Origin: Piezodorus guildinii
Taxonomy: Eukaryota; Arthropoda; Insecta; Hemiptera; Pentatomidae
Length of the DNA: 64,000 bases
NCBI GenBank assembly: GCA_023052935.1
Contig: CM041292.1
Coordinates: forward strand, 38,629,139-38,693,138
Direction: 5' to 3'
Of this stretch, positions 21,705 to 33,736 are shown piece after piece. Under the pieces are notes generated by a model that saw only the letters and a list, made by a program, of their open reading frames with translations, searched no databases and was not told where the DNA came from. Numbering within the stretch: the first letter of the stretch is position 1; every line of letters begins with the position of its first letter. Made by a program: the position numbers and the translations under genes.

Positions 21705-22030
21705 GTTAAAATCAGTAGTCTCTTTATAATTCTCTCCCTCTCTTTTCCTCTGTTTATTTTTATTCCTTTATCTGTGTCCCCTGTACATTTTAAGGAATTT
21801 TAGAGCAGTACTTATAATTTTTAAAGTGGATCTTGAAATTATATAATATTTAACTTATAAATGAGCTAACTTCTGGCTGCATAATATCCTTAAAATTACG
21901 AGTTACACTTATCTTAAAATATTTAATATCCAAACAGATTCAAAAGTGTTTGCCAACATTTTGGGGCCGGTGTAGGAATTAGGCTAGAAACCAGTGGATT
22001 GGAAACTTGTTTTATAGTTTAATTTATTTT
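21705..22030 (+). repeat. Interspersed repeat C, copy 1
   Basis: Matches 41925-42240 in the same orientation: 'cattttaaggaattt', 'tccttaaaattac', 'ttttggggc-ggtg' and 'aggctagaaaccag'-like words. About 320 bp, non-coding, no terminal repeats noticed. Confidence 0.6.
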
Positions 22031-22389
22031 TTAAATTTAATTATTTTTTTTCCAAACCCTTCGTTAATTTAATAAACAAAAAAATGATACAAAATATCAT
22101 AACGATAATACATAAAAATAGTCCTTCTTTTGCTCAAGGGCATTAATACAATACACAAGAATTAAATATTTATCATTTAGATCATATTTAATTCATTGTA
22201 GAGCATAACTTCAATTAGTTAGATCCTAAAAATTCGGATATAAAGTCTGTTCGGAGCTGGAGATGAATGAATGAACTATCGATACCCATGAATTTCATCC
22301 ACAGAAAATTCAGCTGATCACTTTTACTTCATAAATGATCATATCTTATTTTGATTTGTTATTTCCATTTATAAAACTAGAAAAAAAGT

Positions 22390-22819
22390 GTTGTTTGTAG
22401 CAAATAAAAACGCTGCAAATTATTATACAATGGTTTATTATTTCCAAAAACTATATTAGTGTATAATTTTATATAGCTGTTTATAGGCAATTAACTAATG
22501 TGAAAAACAATAAATAATTCAACGGAAAATGACATATCACCATTACTAATTTCAAATCGCTATATCTTGCTAGTTATGAGTCAATTTCTGTGATTCATTT
22601 TGTAGGAATATATAGATCAATTTTGGTCTTTTTTTTTATTTATTATTTTTTGTATACGAGTTATGAACGAATTTATAGGTGAAATTCCAATTTTTTACTT
22701 TCACTTACTATATATAGTAAGGGAAGTATTGCGATCGTGAACATTTTCGAATTCCAGTTTTCAACGGAAATACACGTTTTAGGGTCCCCTGAGTCCAAAT
22801 AACCAAGTCCCGAAAAAAG

Positions 22820-22857
<38 letters not shown>

Positions 22858-24200
22858 TAACTCCCGGGCGAAACGGTAAGTCCTATGAAACTGAAATTTC
22901 ATATTTAAGACATCTATACGCCCGAGACGTGACAAAACTTTTTCATCAAAATGAGCTTACCAGAAGAGGCACTTTATACCATGCATTTTGCGCCTTTTTT
23001 CGATTTTCTCAAAAACGGTTCCGACGATTTTGATTAAACTCGCTATATCGATGTGAAATTTAATGGCTTTAATATCATGTAGGTTTTATTTAGATAAAAA
23101 TGGTCTGACAGGACTTAAATGCCGATATTTTAACTAGTTTATCTAATAACTAAAAATAACTAGATTATCTTGTTAACGCTGATGAAAAACTGGTAATATA
23201 TAAATTGAATAAATTCGATACCCAACTAAAGGAGAAAACAGAAAAAATATTTTTTTAATGCGATTTTTCGTTTTTGAACATAAGAGCAGTAATATACATG
23301 TATGATATACCGTTGGAAAGCTAAAGATTTTAGAAATATTATCATCTCATACACAAGCTTTTAAAAGTTAATAGAGAGTGATGAAATGAACATAACACTA
23401 ACTGATTATTTTAGATAATAATATAATAGATTTTTGAATCAAACACATGTTTCTATAGAAATTTAATTTAATTAATTCCTTAATAATTTCACGTATTTTT
23501 ATCTCTAACTGTATATGAAAATTCTTTCATTGATATTAAAAATGGAGGTAAGTGAAAGTCGTGTGTTGCCCGCACCAGATTTTTTTTCCTCTTCTTTTTA
23601 ATGATTCGCTGTTTTTGGTTAAAAAATATTTTTAATAAATTTTTTCTCAATCTTCGAAAATAACGGAATTACAAGTGTTACAACAATATACAAGCAAGAT
23701 TTCAATTTTTTTCCTGCTTCCATTTTTTTTTTTTTTTTTTTTTTTTATCGTGCTTTACTGATTCTAAAACTCTATGCATATTTTTCTCTCTCTTCACAAA
23801 ACAACTTAGTTATAGGAATAAAATTTCAATGTTTTTCTCTTTTTAATAATTAATTGCGGGTTTTTTTTGTTTGAAAAACTCAAATAAATTGTTTCTCCAT
23901 CTTCAAAAATAACTGATTTATTGAATTAAATCACTTTTAATCGGCTGCCATTTTAAAAATAACCATTTGATATCAACTTCTGGGTTTTAGGATCATCGTT
24001 GCATGGCCTAGTATTTTTGTGATTTCAAAAAAATCTGTCCAGTAGTTTAGAAGATATCCCGCGGACAAACCGTATTTTAAAAACTAACTTATTTGGGTTC
24101 TACGTATCTTGGAACGTAAGCCTTAAAGTTTGAGGGTTTGTAATTTATTTTTTTGGTCGATTACAAAGATTTATTATTGAATATAATAAACATGACTGCT
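22390..24200 (-). repeat. Repeat B, copy 2, split by a HINE-like insertion
   Basis: Positions 23590-24200 and 22390-22690 are the reverse complement of parts of 495-1745 in the expected order. The HINE-like copy 3 lies between them at a T-run. A (T)18 tract at 23729-23746 corresponds to an A-run of copy 1. Confidence 0.6.
22697..23579 (-). mobile_element. HINE-like element, copy 3
   Basis: The best-preserved copy. On the plus strand it runs from ACTTTCACTTAC with an intact CTTACTATATATAGTAAG palindrome, through a (GT)n tract at 22821-22854, to GTAAGTGAAAGT followed by the CACCAGA terminus at 23579. It is 883 bp long. A T-run flanks it on both sides, consistent with T|T insertion. Confidence 0.65.
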
Positions 24201-25038
24201 TCAAGGTTTCTGAATGTAATAATTGATTAACTGAATTAAATGTCAGTCCAATTTCCTCAATCCTATGTTCCATCGTTGTCCCATTGAAGAACCTTCAAGA
24301 TGACCATTAATTAACTTTGAATGAATGAATGAAGCGGTGACCATTCACCGCGGTTCGGGAACTATTGATTCCCTTCTCTTCTTCGAAATAGAGTTGTCCT
24401 TCGCTTTGCCGACCCATTGATCAATGGACCACCTCAGAAGGTGAATCCTTGGTCGCTCTGATTTGGGCGTTTGCAAACATTAGCAAGATATTTCATATCC
24501 ATTCACCAGATGAACCAGAATCATTGTTCTTAAAAATGCTTTACAGATTTTAAGAATGAATTAATCATATACTAGAAACAATAGGTAATTAATAGATGAT
24601 CTGACCAATTTCTTGGCCTTGAGAAAAGTCCAACCGCTAGGCTACTGAGGCTTCCACTGACTTATTTCAAAAGCCCAAGTTAGGTAATAAATTTTAAGTA
24701 TAAAACGAAAGTGTATTTAAATCATATTAAGTTTGCTGAGGATTTTTAAAATATTTTTTTATTCAAATCTTTACATCATCTTTTATATACCTTACAATAT
24801 TATAAGAACGATTTGGTTAGGTCTGATAAGAGGATTTTCTGGTAAGAATTTGACTGATTACTTATGAAATTTCTGTTTCTAGTTTTATATGTCATCCTAA
24901 TAAAAATAAAATAAAATAAATCAGAAAAACGCAACACACGACTTTCTCATACATCCGTTCTTTGAATCTATTTCAGAATTTTGAAATTAGAGATTCAAAA
25001 AAGTAAAAGTATTTTTATTACATTGAGATCCAAAATGG
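24201..25038. other. Mostly unrecognised; HINE-like scar
   Basis: Positions 24937-25018 resemble the TC-terminal end of the HINE-like family ('caacacacgacttt' then 'agtaaaag'), as a minus-family deletion remnant. The more complex block 24330-24500 is unidentified. Confidence 0.35.
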
Positions 25039-25293
25039 ATGATTAAATTATACAGGGCATACCATGTCTGCGAAAACCTATACGCCTCAAAACAGCAGAC
25101 CACAAATGTCAAACTGAGAAACTATAATGTAATAAAGAAGATTCCTCTAAGAGCACTCGCCCGTACCAGATATCACTCCTTCCATGAAAAACTCCACTCC
25201 CACTCTAATCCATTAGTCTCAATCCTTGCTTCAATTCCTGGTAATCCACTGAGGCGTCGGAAAACAAGATGGCCTCGAGACCTTCTTATTTAG
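25039..25293 (+). pseudogene. Jockey-like ORF2 C-terminus
   Basis: The frame ends SFHEKLHSHSNPLVSILAS, then RRRKTRWPRDLLI and a stop. Jockey-clade ORF2 proteins end in this kind of R(R)LKRRWPRDL motif. Related tails occur at 46090-46230 (minus), 53395-53545, 60815-60870 (minus) and 28040-28075. There is no catalytic region here. Confidence 0.6.
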
Positions 25294-25317
25294 ACCCACT
25301 TATACAATAATATAGAG

Positions 25318-25955
25318 TTGTATTTCGACCTCAAGAACTTCTACAACAAAAAGAACCTATCCATCAAAGCCAAAGTCCGACATTATAACACAGTAATCGA
25401 ACCCGTGATACTCTATGGAACAGAGACCTCCTGTCTCTCTAGATTAGAAAAACTTCTGAATGTAGAAAGAAAAATACTTAAGATCTATGGACCCAACAAG
25501 ACACACGAAGGATACAGGCTAAAGTGCAACAAAGAAATATACGCTGACAACAAAAGTCTGGAGACCGACACCAGGGTAAGAAGGCTTAAATTCCATGGGC
25601 ACATGATAAGGATGATCCCTGAAAGGTTAAACCGGGAAATCTTCCGACGATTCCACCAGCGCAAGAACACGACTGGTTTTTTCAAGTAGATCAGGGTCAA
25701 CATGGATTCAGTAGGCTGAAGGATTCAGAGTGTGTGGATAGAGAGACCTACAGAAGGTCACTGAACAATATAAAGGTCTTCGTGGTCAAAGAGCGCCAAA
25801 AAAGGGATTATGCGTGGTCGGAGGAAAGGAAGCGCAAACATGCGGAGCTCATGAGGGAAGTATGGAAAAGAAGGAAGTTGAGGACGAAAATATGATATTC
25901 GCGTGGTCTTTAAGGCCTTTTCGCGCCCAAAAAAAAAAAAAAAAAAAAAAAAAAA
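25318..25955 (+). pseudogene. RTE-like ORF2 C-terminal fragment with poly-A tail
   Basis: The frame at 25318-25689 encodes VRHYNTVIEPVILYGTETSC, ERKILKIYG and TRVRRLKFHGHMIRM. After shifts it continues as DRETYRRSLNNIKVFVVKER and RKHAELMREVWKRRKLR. The 3' UTR 'tcgcgtggtctttaaggcc' runs into an A-tract at 25929-25955. It is a relative of 16253-16975, 5'-truncated and out of frame. Confidence 0.65.
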
Positions 25956-25974
25956 TAGAGTCGTTAATTTCAAT

Positions 25975-26555
25975 AAAAATATATTTAAAAAAATTAAGAG
26001 CAAGCAAGGTACAAGAAAGGAAATTCTTGCAAAGAATTGTGGGATCGAGAATCTTACCAGATGGAAGGTGATGGTATAAACCAAATTGCGAACTCTACCA
26101 ACACCTAGAAAACCTCACAACAGATGCCAACAGAAGGAGACGTTTGGCTTTCTACGGCCTTCTGTACAGAATGGACCACGACAGACTGTCCCATAGGATC
26201 TTTAGAGTAGCCAACAAGAGAATAGCCACTCGATCCCAGTGGTTCATACAAGCAGAGAGGAATTAAAAAGAACTTAATATTCAGCAGGATATTATCAATG
26301 ATATAAATCGCTGCCGTCTGAACTTTCAAACAAGACCTTTCCTCAAGTCCGTTACATAGGTTAGGCAAAACGCATCCATGAAATGGTCCGAGGGACGTAA
26401 GGTAGGGTTCAGTAGAAAAATGAGAGAATAATGAATGTGCCAATAAAAAGCTAAAAGTGTCAGCAGGAAAGCAACCACCCAACGTGGAAGAATCGGAAGA
26501 CAACAGATGTAAACACAAGCACCGTGGTCCTTAGATGGCCCAACGAAAAAAAAAA
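25975..26555 (+). pseudogene. Second RTE-like 3' fragment
   Basis: Interrupted frames encode ERKFLQRIVGSRILPDG, YKPNCELYQHLENLTTDANR, RRRLAFYGLLYRMDHDRLSH and RIFRVANKRI. The 3' end 'gtggtccttagatggccc' resembles that of the preceding copy and ends in an A-run at about 26546. It lies directly downstream of the 25955 poly-A, so two related elements sit in tandem. Confidence 0.6.
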
Positions 26556-26574
26556 CAAATAATAATTTTTTTGG

Positions 26575-26970
26575 TTTTTCTTTTTATCACCTTTCATTCA
26601 TTATCTTTTATAATTTTTGTATGAGATAATTTTTTTTTTTTTAAATGTTCAGCTTTTCAACGGTATATGAAACATCTTTATTACAATTCATGTGTTCAAA
26701 AATCAACTTCCCTCAACTTATATATTTGCCTACTTTTTATCAATGCTCACAAGTTGATATGGTTAATTTTTTCGAATCTACAAAATTAAAGGTACTTTAT
26801 AGGAAGAAAATTATCGCCATTTAAGCTCTATCAGACTATTTCAATCCGAATGAAACATACATTACATTAAATCTTGAAAATTGTTACATCGATTTAGCGA
26901 GTTTGATCAAAATCGTTAGAGCCGTTTTCGAGAAACACTAAAAAAAGTTTTAAAAGTCTTAAACCTCTCA
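26575..26970 (+). mobile_element. Internal fragment of the HINE-like family, opposite orientation
   Basis: Its reverse complement matches the family interior ('aaaattaaaggtacttta', 'tttgatcaaaatcgtt'-type words, 'ggtatat'). Both ends are missing. Confidence 0.5.
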
Positions 26971-27501
26971 GAGGACACCGCGATCTCAATATCAACTTGT
27001 TACTTATAAGGACCAGAGTGTGAGACAAAGCGTTCTATCAATCATTTCGAAATTGCCCTCTGTTGAACCATCTCGCAACTCTCCTGATGAATATATCATC
27101 TTCAAGGTCACCGGCAATGAACCATGTAGGAATCATATGCCAGGAGAACAATACCATTCCTCTCCCTAACCTACACACAAACGGAAAAAAGACAAAGGGC
27201 CGTTGAATAGTAAAGACACCGATGAGACCAGGGACGATTCCCACCAGAGTCGGTATAATAAGGGGACGCTTTACATTCGACGCGCATTAATTGCCCCTTC
27301 TTTCTATTCAATTGCGCATCAAATATACAATTACTTGGGATAATTTAATAGGAAGGAATTATTGTCCCTCTATGGCGGATCTTATTATGGATTCCAAGCA
27401 CTGCTATCGGCGAAATGACACTTGATTCGAACGATGAGTCTCGTTGGAACTAATCGCTAATTTGCAGAGAATAATATTGTCTTTGTGGATATTGAATATA
27501 A
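26971..27501. other. Complex, apparently single-copy island
   Basis: Composition is less AT-rich, with no match elsewhere in the window. A 68-codon minus frame (27038-27244) is hydrophobic in its first half and unidentified. It could be a host exon or conserved non-coding DNA. Confidence 0.3.
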
Positions 27502-27835
27502 TCTCTCTCTATATAAAATTATAACGCGGTTTTGGTTTCCGTTAACTCCTTCTAAACACAAGACTGATTTTGATAGGGTTCTCACCATCATTTACGGCAT
27601 TGCTTCCTCAATGTTTAAAAGTAAAATAAAGTAGTAACATAGGCGTTTGATATACCTTTGGAAAGCGCAAGAATTTTGCAAAGTTAATAATCAATAAAAT
27701 AAATGGTAGGAGTTAATATAAAGTTGTTGTAAGCCCATAAACTTATGAACATATGTTATAGGCAAATTGGGAGGTTAAACATAAATGACAAGTCATTCAA
27801 ATTGCACTCGTGCGAAACGAGGGCGGATTTACTAG
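27502..27835 (+). mobile_element. Complete non-autonomous Helitron (family 2)
   Basis: Starts TCTCTCTCTATATAAAATT and ends CTAG at 27832-27835. A perfect 5-bp hairpin CTCGT/ACGAG (about 27808-27822) lies about ten bases before the end. Flanks are A on the left and T on the right. At 334 bp it is non-coding. Relatives lie at 58552-60048, 63275-63490, 6728-6960 and 47440-47790. Confidence 0.75.
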
Positions 27836-27999
27836 TATATTATATTTTATTACTGAATGTAGGGACTTATTATAGTTACACATAAATAAAATGTATTTAT
27901 TATTTCGTTACCTGTAAATGTATTTGAAAAAACATCATTCTTTATCATTCATTTAATTAAATGGCTTACATGAAAACATACTAACAATCTAATACGAAG

Positions 28000-28225
28000 C
28001 ATGGCCACTAGTAACATGCCGGACAATACTCGCAGAAGACTGAAAAGAAGCTGGATGAGGGACCTTCTAAGCTAAGTCCGTAATAGGAAGCACGCCAGGA
28101 AGAGGTGCCGCTGGGCATCTTCTCTCCATCATGCCTACCACGCCAAATAGCATTCCTTTATCATCACATTCGCTGATGGTCAATCATTTATTGACAGGTG
28201 CGAATGAAAACATTTGAAGATAAAA
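28000..28225 (+). pseudogene. Jockey-like 3' end
   Basis: The short frame DNTRRRLKRSWMRDLLS and its stop resemble the Jockey C-terminus. The following 3' UTR ('gcctaccacg', 'atcacattcgct', 'gtgcgaatgaaaacat') matches 62270-62400. Confidence 0.5.
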
Positions 28226-28502
28226 AAAAAGATGGTTTATTGTTCGCATCACAGTCCAATATTTAAAAAAAAATATTTTTAACCACCATTTCATTCCATC
28301 TTCTTTTTTCCTTACATTAGTATTTATCGTTTGCTCTGCTAAGACTACCTTTAGTAGTTGATAGATAGTGTTTAGTGTTTTTTATATGTATTGAGTTTTA
28401 TTATTTAAACATGTTTATAATTTTTCAATTATTAGTTGCAAATTAATTAAAATAAAAAAATGATTGATAAGTTTATTATAATAAATATGGTTTTCAGTAA
28501 TG

Positions 28503-28535
28503 TACCTGATGATGGGGCAAAGCTTCGAAAGGTTT
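28503..28535 (+). ncRNA. Hammerhead-like motif 2 (partial)
   Basis: CTGATGA at 28506-28512 and GAAA at 28527-28530 are both intact and separated by a G-U-containing stem (GGGGC/GCTTC). The stem I partner and CGTH cleavage box are not evident, so this is a decayed copy or a coincidental match. Confidence 0.35.
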
Positions 28536-29094
28536 TATTTAAGATGAAATAATATAATTATTTGTGATAAATATTTTAATAAAGAACAATATATGTTCTA
28601 TAAATTTAATTAATTATTGTCGGATTATGTAACATATCTTATTACATATCCGCTTTGACATTTATTACGTTACATATACTTTGTATTTTTTTATTCCAAT
28701 GAATTGAGACTGAAAGACGAAAAGGGTTGTGGAGGGAATCGATGAAGATATTTTACTAGCGTTGATTTAAGAAAATCTTAGAAAATGTAAAATTAATAAT
28801 ATTTTAAATAAAAGATTGTATAGTGAAGCGAACAATGAACGATTAAATAAAATGGAACTTTGTAATAAATAATGTTTTTTTTTTTATCAAATTTAGAAAC
28901 AATTCTTTATTAAGCAATATTATAATCTGTCCAATTTAGGACATTTTTAATAGTGATGAAGTACAACATTCATACTACATTTTATCAAATTTATTTACAT
29001 GTAATGAATTGATAAATACTTTTTATTTATGAGTAATTATATAATGTGTGTGAGTTTTATTTTATTTTATTGAAGGTAGGGGAATAATCTTTCA
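28536..29094. other. No recognised feature
   Basis: Very AT-rich sequence without frames or structure. Confidence 0.4.
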
Positions 29095-29775
29095 TAGACG
29101 ATGTGTGGCTGTAGAAGCCCACAACAGTGTGAGATTCCTACTCATTAAAAAACCACCTCCCAATTCGCCATCACCACCCCACGGAACTGCACTGAGGCAT
29201 TACTTCGCGGGGGGCTGTATGGCTATGTGCCTACTTCAGTAATAGACGTCTTTATATGATCTAACCTGGCTGCTACTTTTGCGCTCTTGAGATCAGAGCT
29301 TCTTACAGACTTGCGCCGCATATTCTATTACACCATTCCAGTTTTCCTCTTGGATCATCATCAGATTGACCAAGTTTTCTGGAACAGCCTTCTCGCCTAG
29401 AATGCTGTCTAGATCATCCTTTTCTTTATCGAAAATTGGGCAATAAAAGAAAGCATGCTCCGCTGTTTGATCCTCAGACAGGCAACTTGGACACGATGAT
29501 TCATCCTCTATTTCAAACCGTGTTAAATATGATCTTAGGCAGCCATGCCCTGTAAGGAGTTGGAATCAAACGGTTGGACCGTCTTCCATTGGATGAGGCG
29601 TTCCAAAGTAATTTTTCTATCGTTTGAGACCTCTCTTCGTTTGCAACCGTCGCCCAATGAGCATTTAAATCTTGCAATTTTCGAATAATTCGTTCGCGTT
29701 CCTTCAGAGGGTCTACAAATTCACGTGGGCTTAGTAGTGAACAAAAATAAGTGCATTTCGACAAAAGCAAAATTA
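29095..29775 (-). pseudogene. I/R1-like non-LTR ORF2 C-terminal fragment
   Basis: On the minus strand, broken frames encode an upstream helical segment (RIIRKLQDLNAHWATVANEE) and then LLTGHGCLRSYLTRF, CPSCLSE and EHAFFYCPIF. LTGHG-C-R-YL-RF followed by a C-x2-C-x(n)-H-x(4)-C cluster is the C-terminal zinc motif of I/R1/LOA-type elements. The 3' UTR extends to about 29095. RT and endonuclease are absent. Confidence 0.65.
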
Positions 29776-29784
29776 AGGCATTAA

Positions 29785-30335
29785 AGAAGAGTGATTCATC
29801 CAGAAGCTATCTATGCATCCGAAACTATGCCTGATCCGAAAAATAAGGAAACAGAAAAACCGGAGCGAATAATTCTTAGGTAGATTTATGGGACCATATA
29901 CAGGAAAGGAATTTGGATATAAAGAACTTTACCAAAAAATGAATTCAATAATTGAAGAAATTAGGAAACGCCGAGCGAAGATTTGCGTACACATTTATAG
30001 GATAGCAATTTCAAGAACTGTAAAAAAGCTATTTGGTTTTATAAAAACAGTAAATATGGCACAGAATGGCTAAAAGAGGTCCAGAGGGACGTACAGTAGT
30101 GCAATATTTTAAAATTTTGAAGACCCCACATAATGCCGAAATAACATCGCAAATATGAAATCCCAGCAAAGCACATTTCGGCAACCTTAAAAAACAAATG
30201 GACAGACGAAAGAAAAAAGACGATGTGATATTGAAGGAGGAGATATTGGTAGGCAATGAAGAAAAACATGAAGACCTGATTTCAAGTTTAATCGCTCTCC
30301 TCAGGGGGAACAATCGTAATAATAATAATAATAAT
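29785..30335 (+). pseudogene. RTE-like 3' fragment with TAA-repeat tail
   Basis: Broken frames encode HPEAIYASET, IIEEIRKRRAKICVHIYR, KKLFGFIKTVN and WLKEVQRD, in the order seen in RTE-like tails. The sequence ends in (TAA)n at about 30316-30334. It lies back to back with the minus-strand I/R1-like fragment, and both were probably independent 5'-truncated insertions. Confidence 0.6.
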
Positions 30336-30945
30336 GATTTTATGATGTGTGTGTAATAAAATTAACATATTATTAACATTTTAAAATTTATACTGAAATT
30401 GTTTTTAAAATTTATGATAGGTCAATTAAATTAATTGTTAACAGTACGATGTTTTCCGATAAGGACTTAATTAAACCGTCGGAGTTTATTCTTGACATTT
30501 AAAAAAAATGCTGATATAATATGGGTCAATTGAAAGCCTTATTTTGTGCAAAAAAAAATCACCGTTTAACAGTTTGGAAATTGTATGGCAATCGTTGACC
30601 GTATAAACGTTTGTTTGAAAAAGAATCGTGACCAGACAATCTCGTTTAATTAAGTAAGAGTGTTTTCGGTGGAGATAGTTGGTCGGTTCATTATTTTCAG
30701 CAAAAAGAACAATTATAAAAGCCCCCATCAAATTAGACGATACCTCAAATTACGTGATGTGTTCATCGCAGGCATTACAAATGTGTGCTATTCATTTAAG
30801 ACGTGCAATTTACATTTCCCATTCACATGTCCGCCATCGCCAATGTCATGTTATCTATAGCCGCGAAGAGCTCATGCCTAATTATGTATCACTTGTATTG
30901 ATGTTTCTCTCCTAATAAGATTATGTAATACCTGTGTTTGGATTA
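30336..30945. other. Unrecognised, apparently single-copy sequence
   Basis: The block 30600-30900 is complex with overlapping 60-80 codon frames on both strands, none recognised, and no match elsewhere in the window. Confidence 0.3.
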
Positions 30946-30997
30946 AGTGAGTGTGTGTGTGTGTGTGTATAAATTATATATATATATATATACACAT

Positions 30998-31090
<93 letters not shown>
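30946..31090. repeat. (GT)n and (TA)n microsatellite, left of the foldback element
   Basis: Short (GT)n at 30950-30968, then interrupted (TA)n to 31090, which abuts the foldback element. The (TA)n resumes at 34138 on its other side. Confidence 0.85.
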
Positions 31091-31094
<4 letters not shown>

Positions 31095-31442
31095 ATTTCC
31101 AAGTCAAATTCAACCTTTTCCAAGTCAAATTCAACCTTTTCCAAGTCAAATTCAACCTTTTCCATTCCAAATTCAACCTTTTTCGATTTCAATAAAATAA
31201 TAAAAATCAAATTAACATGATTTTATGTCTTAATGGTTATTTTAATTACACCTTGTGTTTTTAACCCTTGTGGCTTGTTAAATGTTCCCAGGGGCCTTTC
31301 TACATATAATTAGTCACGAATATAATAATAAGTATAACCGATACATTAATTTTAAGACATTTGCGATACAAGGTCTGGTAGTCGGATTAGCGGGATTCGT
31401 TTATTTTAGTTTTATAATCGCGGGCGAAAATATTATCAATAG

Positions 31443-32105
31443 AGGTTTATTTTAACTTTTTCGTATTTATTGGATAGTAGGCTCAGCAGATGCGTTCCCA
31501 AAGGTTCGTTACCGATTATACTATTAATTTTAATAGCGCTCGCTCAAATATGGGTTTATTATAACTTTTTCGTATTTATTGAATACAAGGCTCAGTAGCT
31601 GCGTTCTCAAAGGTTCGTTACTGACTACACTATTAATTTTAATAGCGCTCGCTCAAATATGGGTTTATTATAACTTTTTCGTATTTATTGGATACAAGGC
31701 TCAGTAGCTGCGTTCCCAGAGGTTCGTTACCGACTACACTATTAATTTCATTAGCGCGCGCTCAAATATGGGTTTATTATAACTTTTTCGTATTTATTGG
31801 ATACTAGGCACAGTAGCTGCGTTACGGGGGGTTCTTTCCCGACCATTCTATTAATTATTCGTGCGCTCGCTCAAATATGGGTTTATTATAACTTTTTCCT
31901 ATTTATTGGATACAAGGCTCAGTAGCTGCGTTCCCAAAGGTTCGTTACCGACTACACTATTAATTTTAATCGCGCTCCCTCAAACATGGGTTTATTATAA
32001 CTTTTTCGTATTTATTGGATACTAGGCTCAGTAGCTGCGTTCCCAAAGGTTCTTTACCGATTACACTATTAATTTTAATTGCGCTAACTCAAGTAGAGGT
32101 TTATC
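31443..32105 (-). repeat. Left satellite arm, six 109-bp units
   Basis: Each unit contains the minus-strand word AATAAATACGAAAAAGTTAT, plus GCAGCTACTGAGCC. The outermost unit carries 'gcatctgctgagcctacta', as does the outermost unit of the right arm. The unit near 31830 is of the second monomer type ('cgaataatt', 'ggtcggg'). Confidence 0.85.
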
Positions 32106-32319
32106 AAATAATAATGTACTTATAAAATCGTTCTGTTTAGCTGATTATTATTTAACTCCAAAATATTAACCAAAAGATAACATACTACCCTGAAAAAAAA
32201 AACCAATACATGAAAAGTTAAAAAAAACACGAAATAAACATACATTAGACCAACTGACTATAAAAACATTAACACATTCACTAACAAAACTCCCGAAACA
32301 CAAATACTGAAATTAGCAT

Positions 32320-33736
32320 AGAAAAGAAACACGAATTTATAATAAACCCATAATTGAGCGAGCGCGATAACAATTAAGAGTGTAATCGGTAACGAACCTT
32401 TGGAAACGCAGCTACTGAGCCTAGTACCCAATAAATACGAAAAAGTTATAATAAACCCATATTTGAGCGAGCGCACGAATAATTAATAGAATGGTCGGAA
32501 AAGAACCCCCCGTAACGCAGCAACTGAGCCTAGTATCCAATAAATACGAAAAAGTTATAATAAACCCATATTTGAGTGAGCGCACGAATAATTAATAGAC
32601 TGGTCGGGAAAGAACCTCCCGTAACGCAGCTACTGAGCCTAGTATCCAATAAATACGAAAAAGTTATAATAAACCCATATTTGAGTGAGCGCACGAATAA
32701 TTAATAGACTGGTCGGGAAAGAACCTCCCATAACGCAGCTACTGAGCCTAGTATCCAATAAATACGAAAAAGTTATAATAAACCCATATTTGAGTGAGCG
32801 CACGAATAATTAATAGACTGGTCGGGAAAGAACCTCCCGTAACGCAGCTACTGAGCCTAGTATCCAATAAATACGAAAAAGTTATAATAAACCATATTTG
32901 AGCGAGCGCTATTGAAATTAATAGTATAGTCGGTAACGAACCTCTGGGAACGCAGCTACTGAGCCTTGTATCCAATAAATACGAAAAAGTTATAATAAAC
33001 CCATATTTGAACGAGCGCTATTGAAATTAATAGTGTAGTTTGTAACGAACCTTTTGGAACGCAGCTACTGAGCCTTGTATCCGATAAATACGAAAAAGTT
33101 ATAATAAACCCATATTTGAGTGAGCGCACGAATAATTAATAGACTGGTCGGGAAAGAACCTCCCATAACGCAGCTACTGAGCCTAGTATCCAATAAATAC
33201 GAAAAAGTTATAATAAACCCATATTTGAGTGAGCGCACGAATAATTAATAGACTGGTCGGGAAAGAACCTCCCGTAACGCAGCTACTGAGCCTAGTATCC
33301 AATAAATACGAAAAAGTTATAATAAACCCATATTTGAGCGAGCGCTATTGAAATTAATAGTATAGTCGGTAACGAACCTCTGGGAACGCAGCTACTGAGC
33401 CTTGTATCCAATAAATACGAAAAAGTTATAATAAACCCATATTTGAACGAGCGCTATTGAAATTAATAGTGTAGTTGGTAACGAACCTTTTGGAACGCAG
33501 CTACTGAGCCTTGTATCCGATAAATACGAAAAAGTTATAATAAACCCATATTTGAGCGAGCGCTATTGAAATTAATAGTGTAGTCGGTAACGAACCTTTG
33601 GGAACGCAGCTACTGAGCCTTGTATTCAATAAATACGAAAAAGTTATAATAAACCCATATTTGAGCGAGCGCTATTAAAATTAATAGTATAATCGGTAAC
33701 GAACCTTTGGGAACGCATCTGCTGAGCCTACTATCC
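32320..33736 (+). repeat. Right satellite arm, about thirteen 109-bp units in two monomer types
   Basis: Unit boundaries fall at 32430, 32539, 32648, 32757, 32866, 32974, 33083, then about every 109 bp to 33737. Type 1 has 'gcacgaataattaatag' and 'ggtcgggaaagaacctccc'. Type 2 has 'gctattgaaattaatag' and 'cggtaacgaacct'. Blocks 32648-33082 and 33083-33518 both run type 1, 1, 2, 2 and differ at only a few positions, so a four-unit block was recently duplicated. Confidence 0.85.

Noticed and set aside
30947..31210. Tyr/Ile-rich and KVEFDLE-repeat reading frames (also 33999-34220)
   Set aside because: They are translations of (TA)n and of the 21-bp terminal repeat of the foldback element. No start context or downstream domain supports a protein.
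32258..32975. Minus-strand frames of 72-75 codons in the satellite array
   Set aside because: They follow the 109-bp repeat, which is not a multiple of three, so the frame changes with each unit. They are satellite artefacts.
31443..33736. CRISPR array
   Set aside because: Units are contiguous 109-bp tandem repeats without unique spacers, lie in opposite orientations, and sit in a eukaryotic context.
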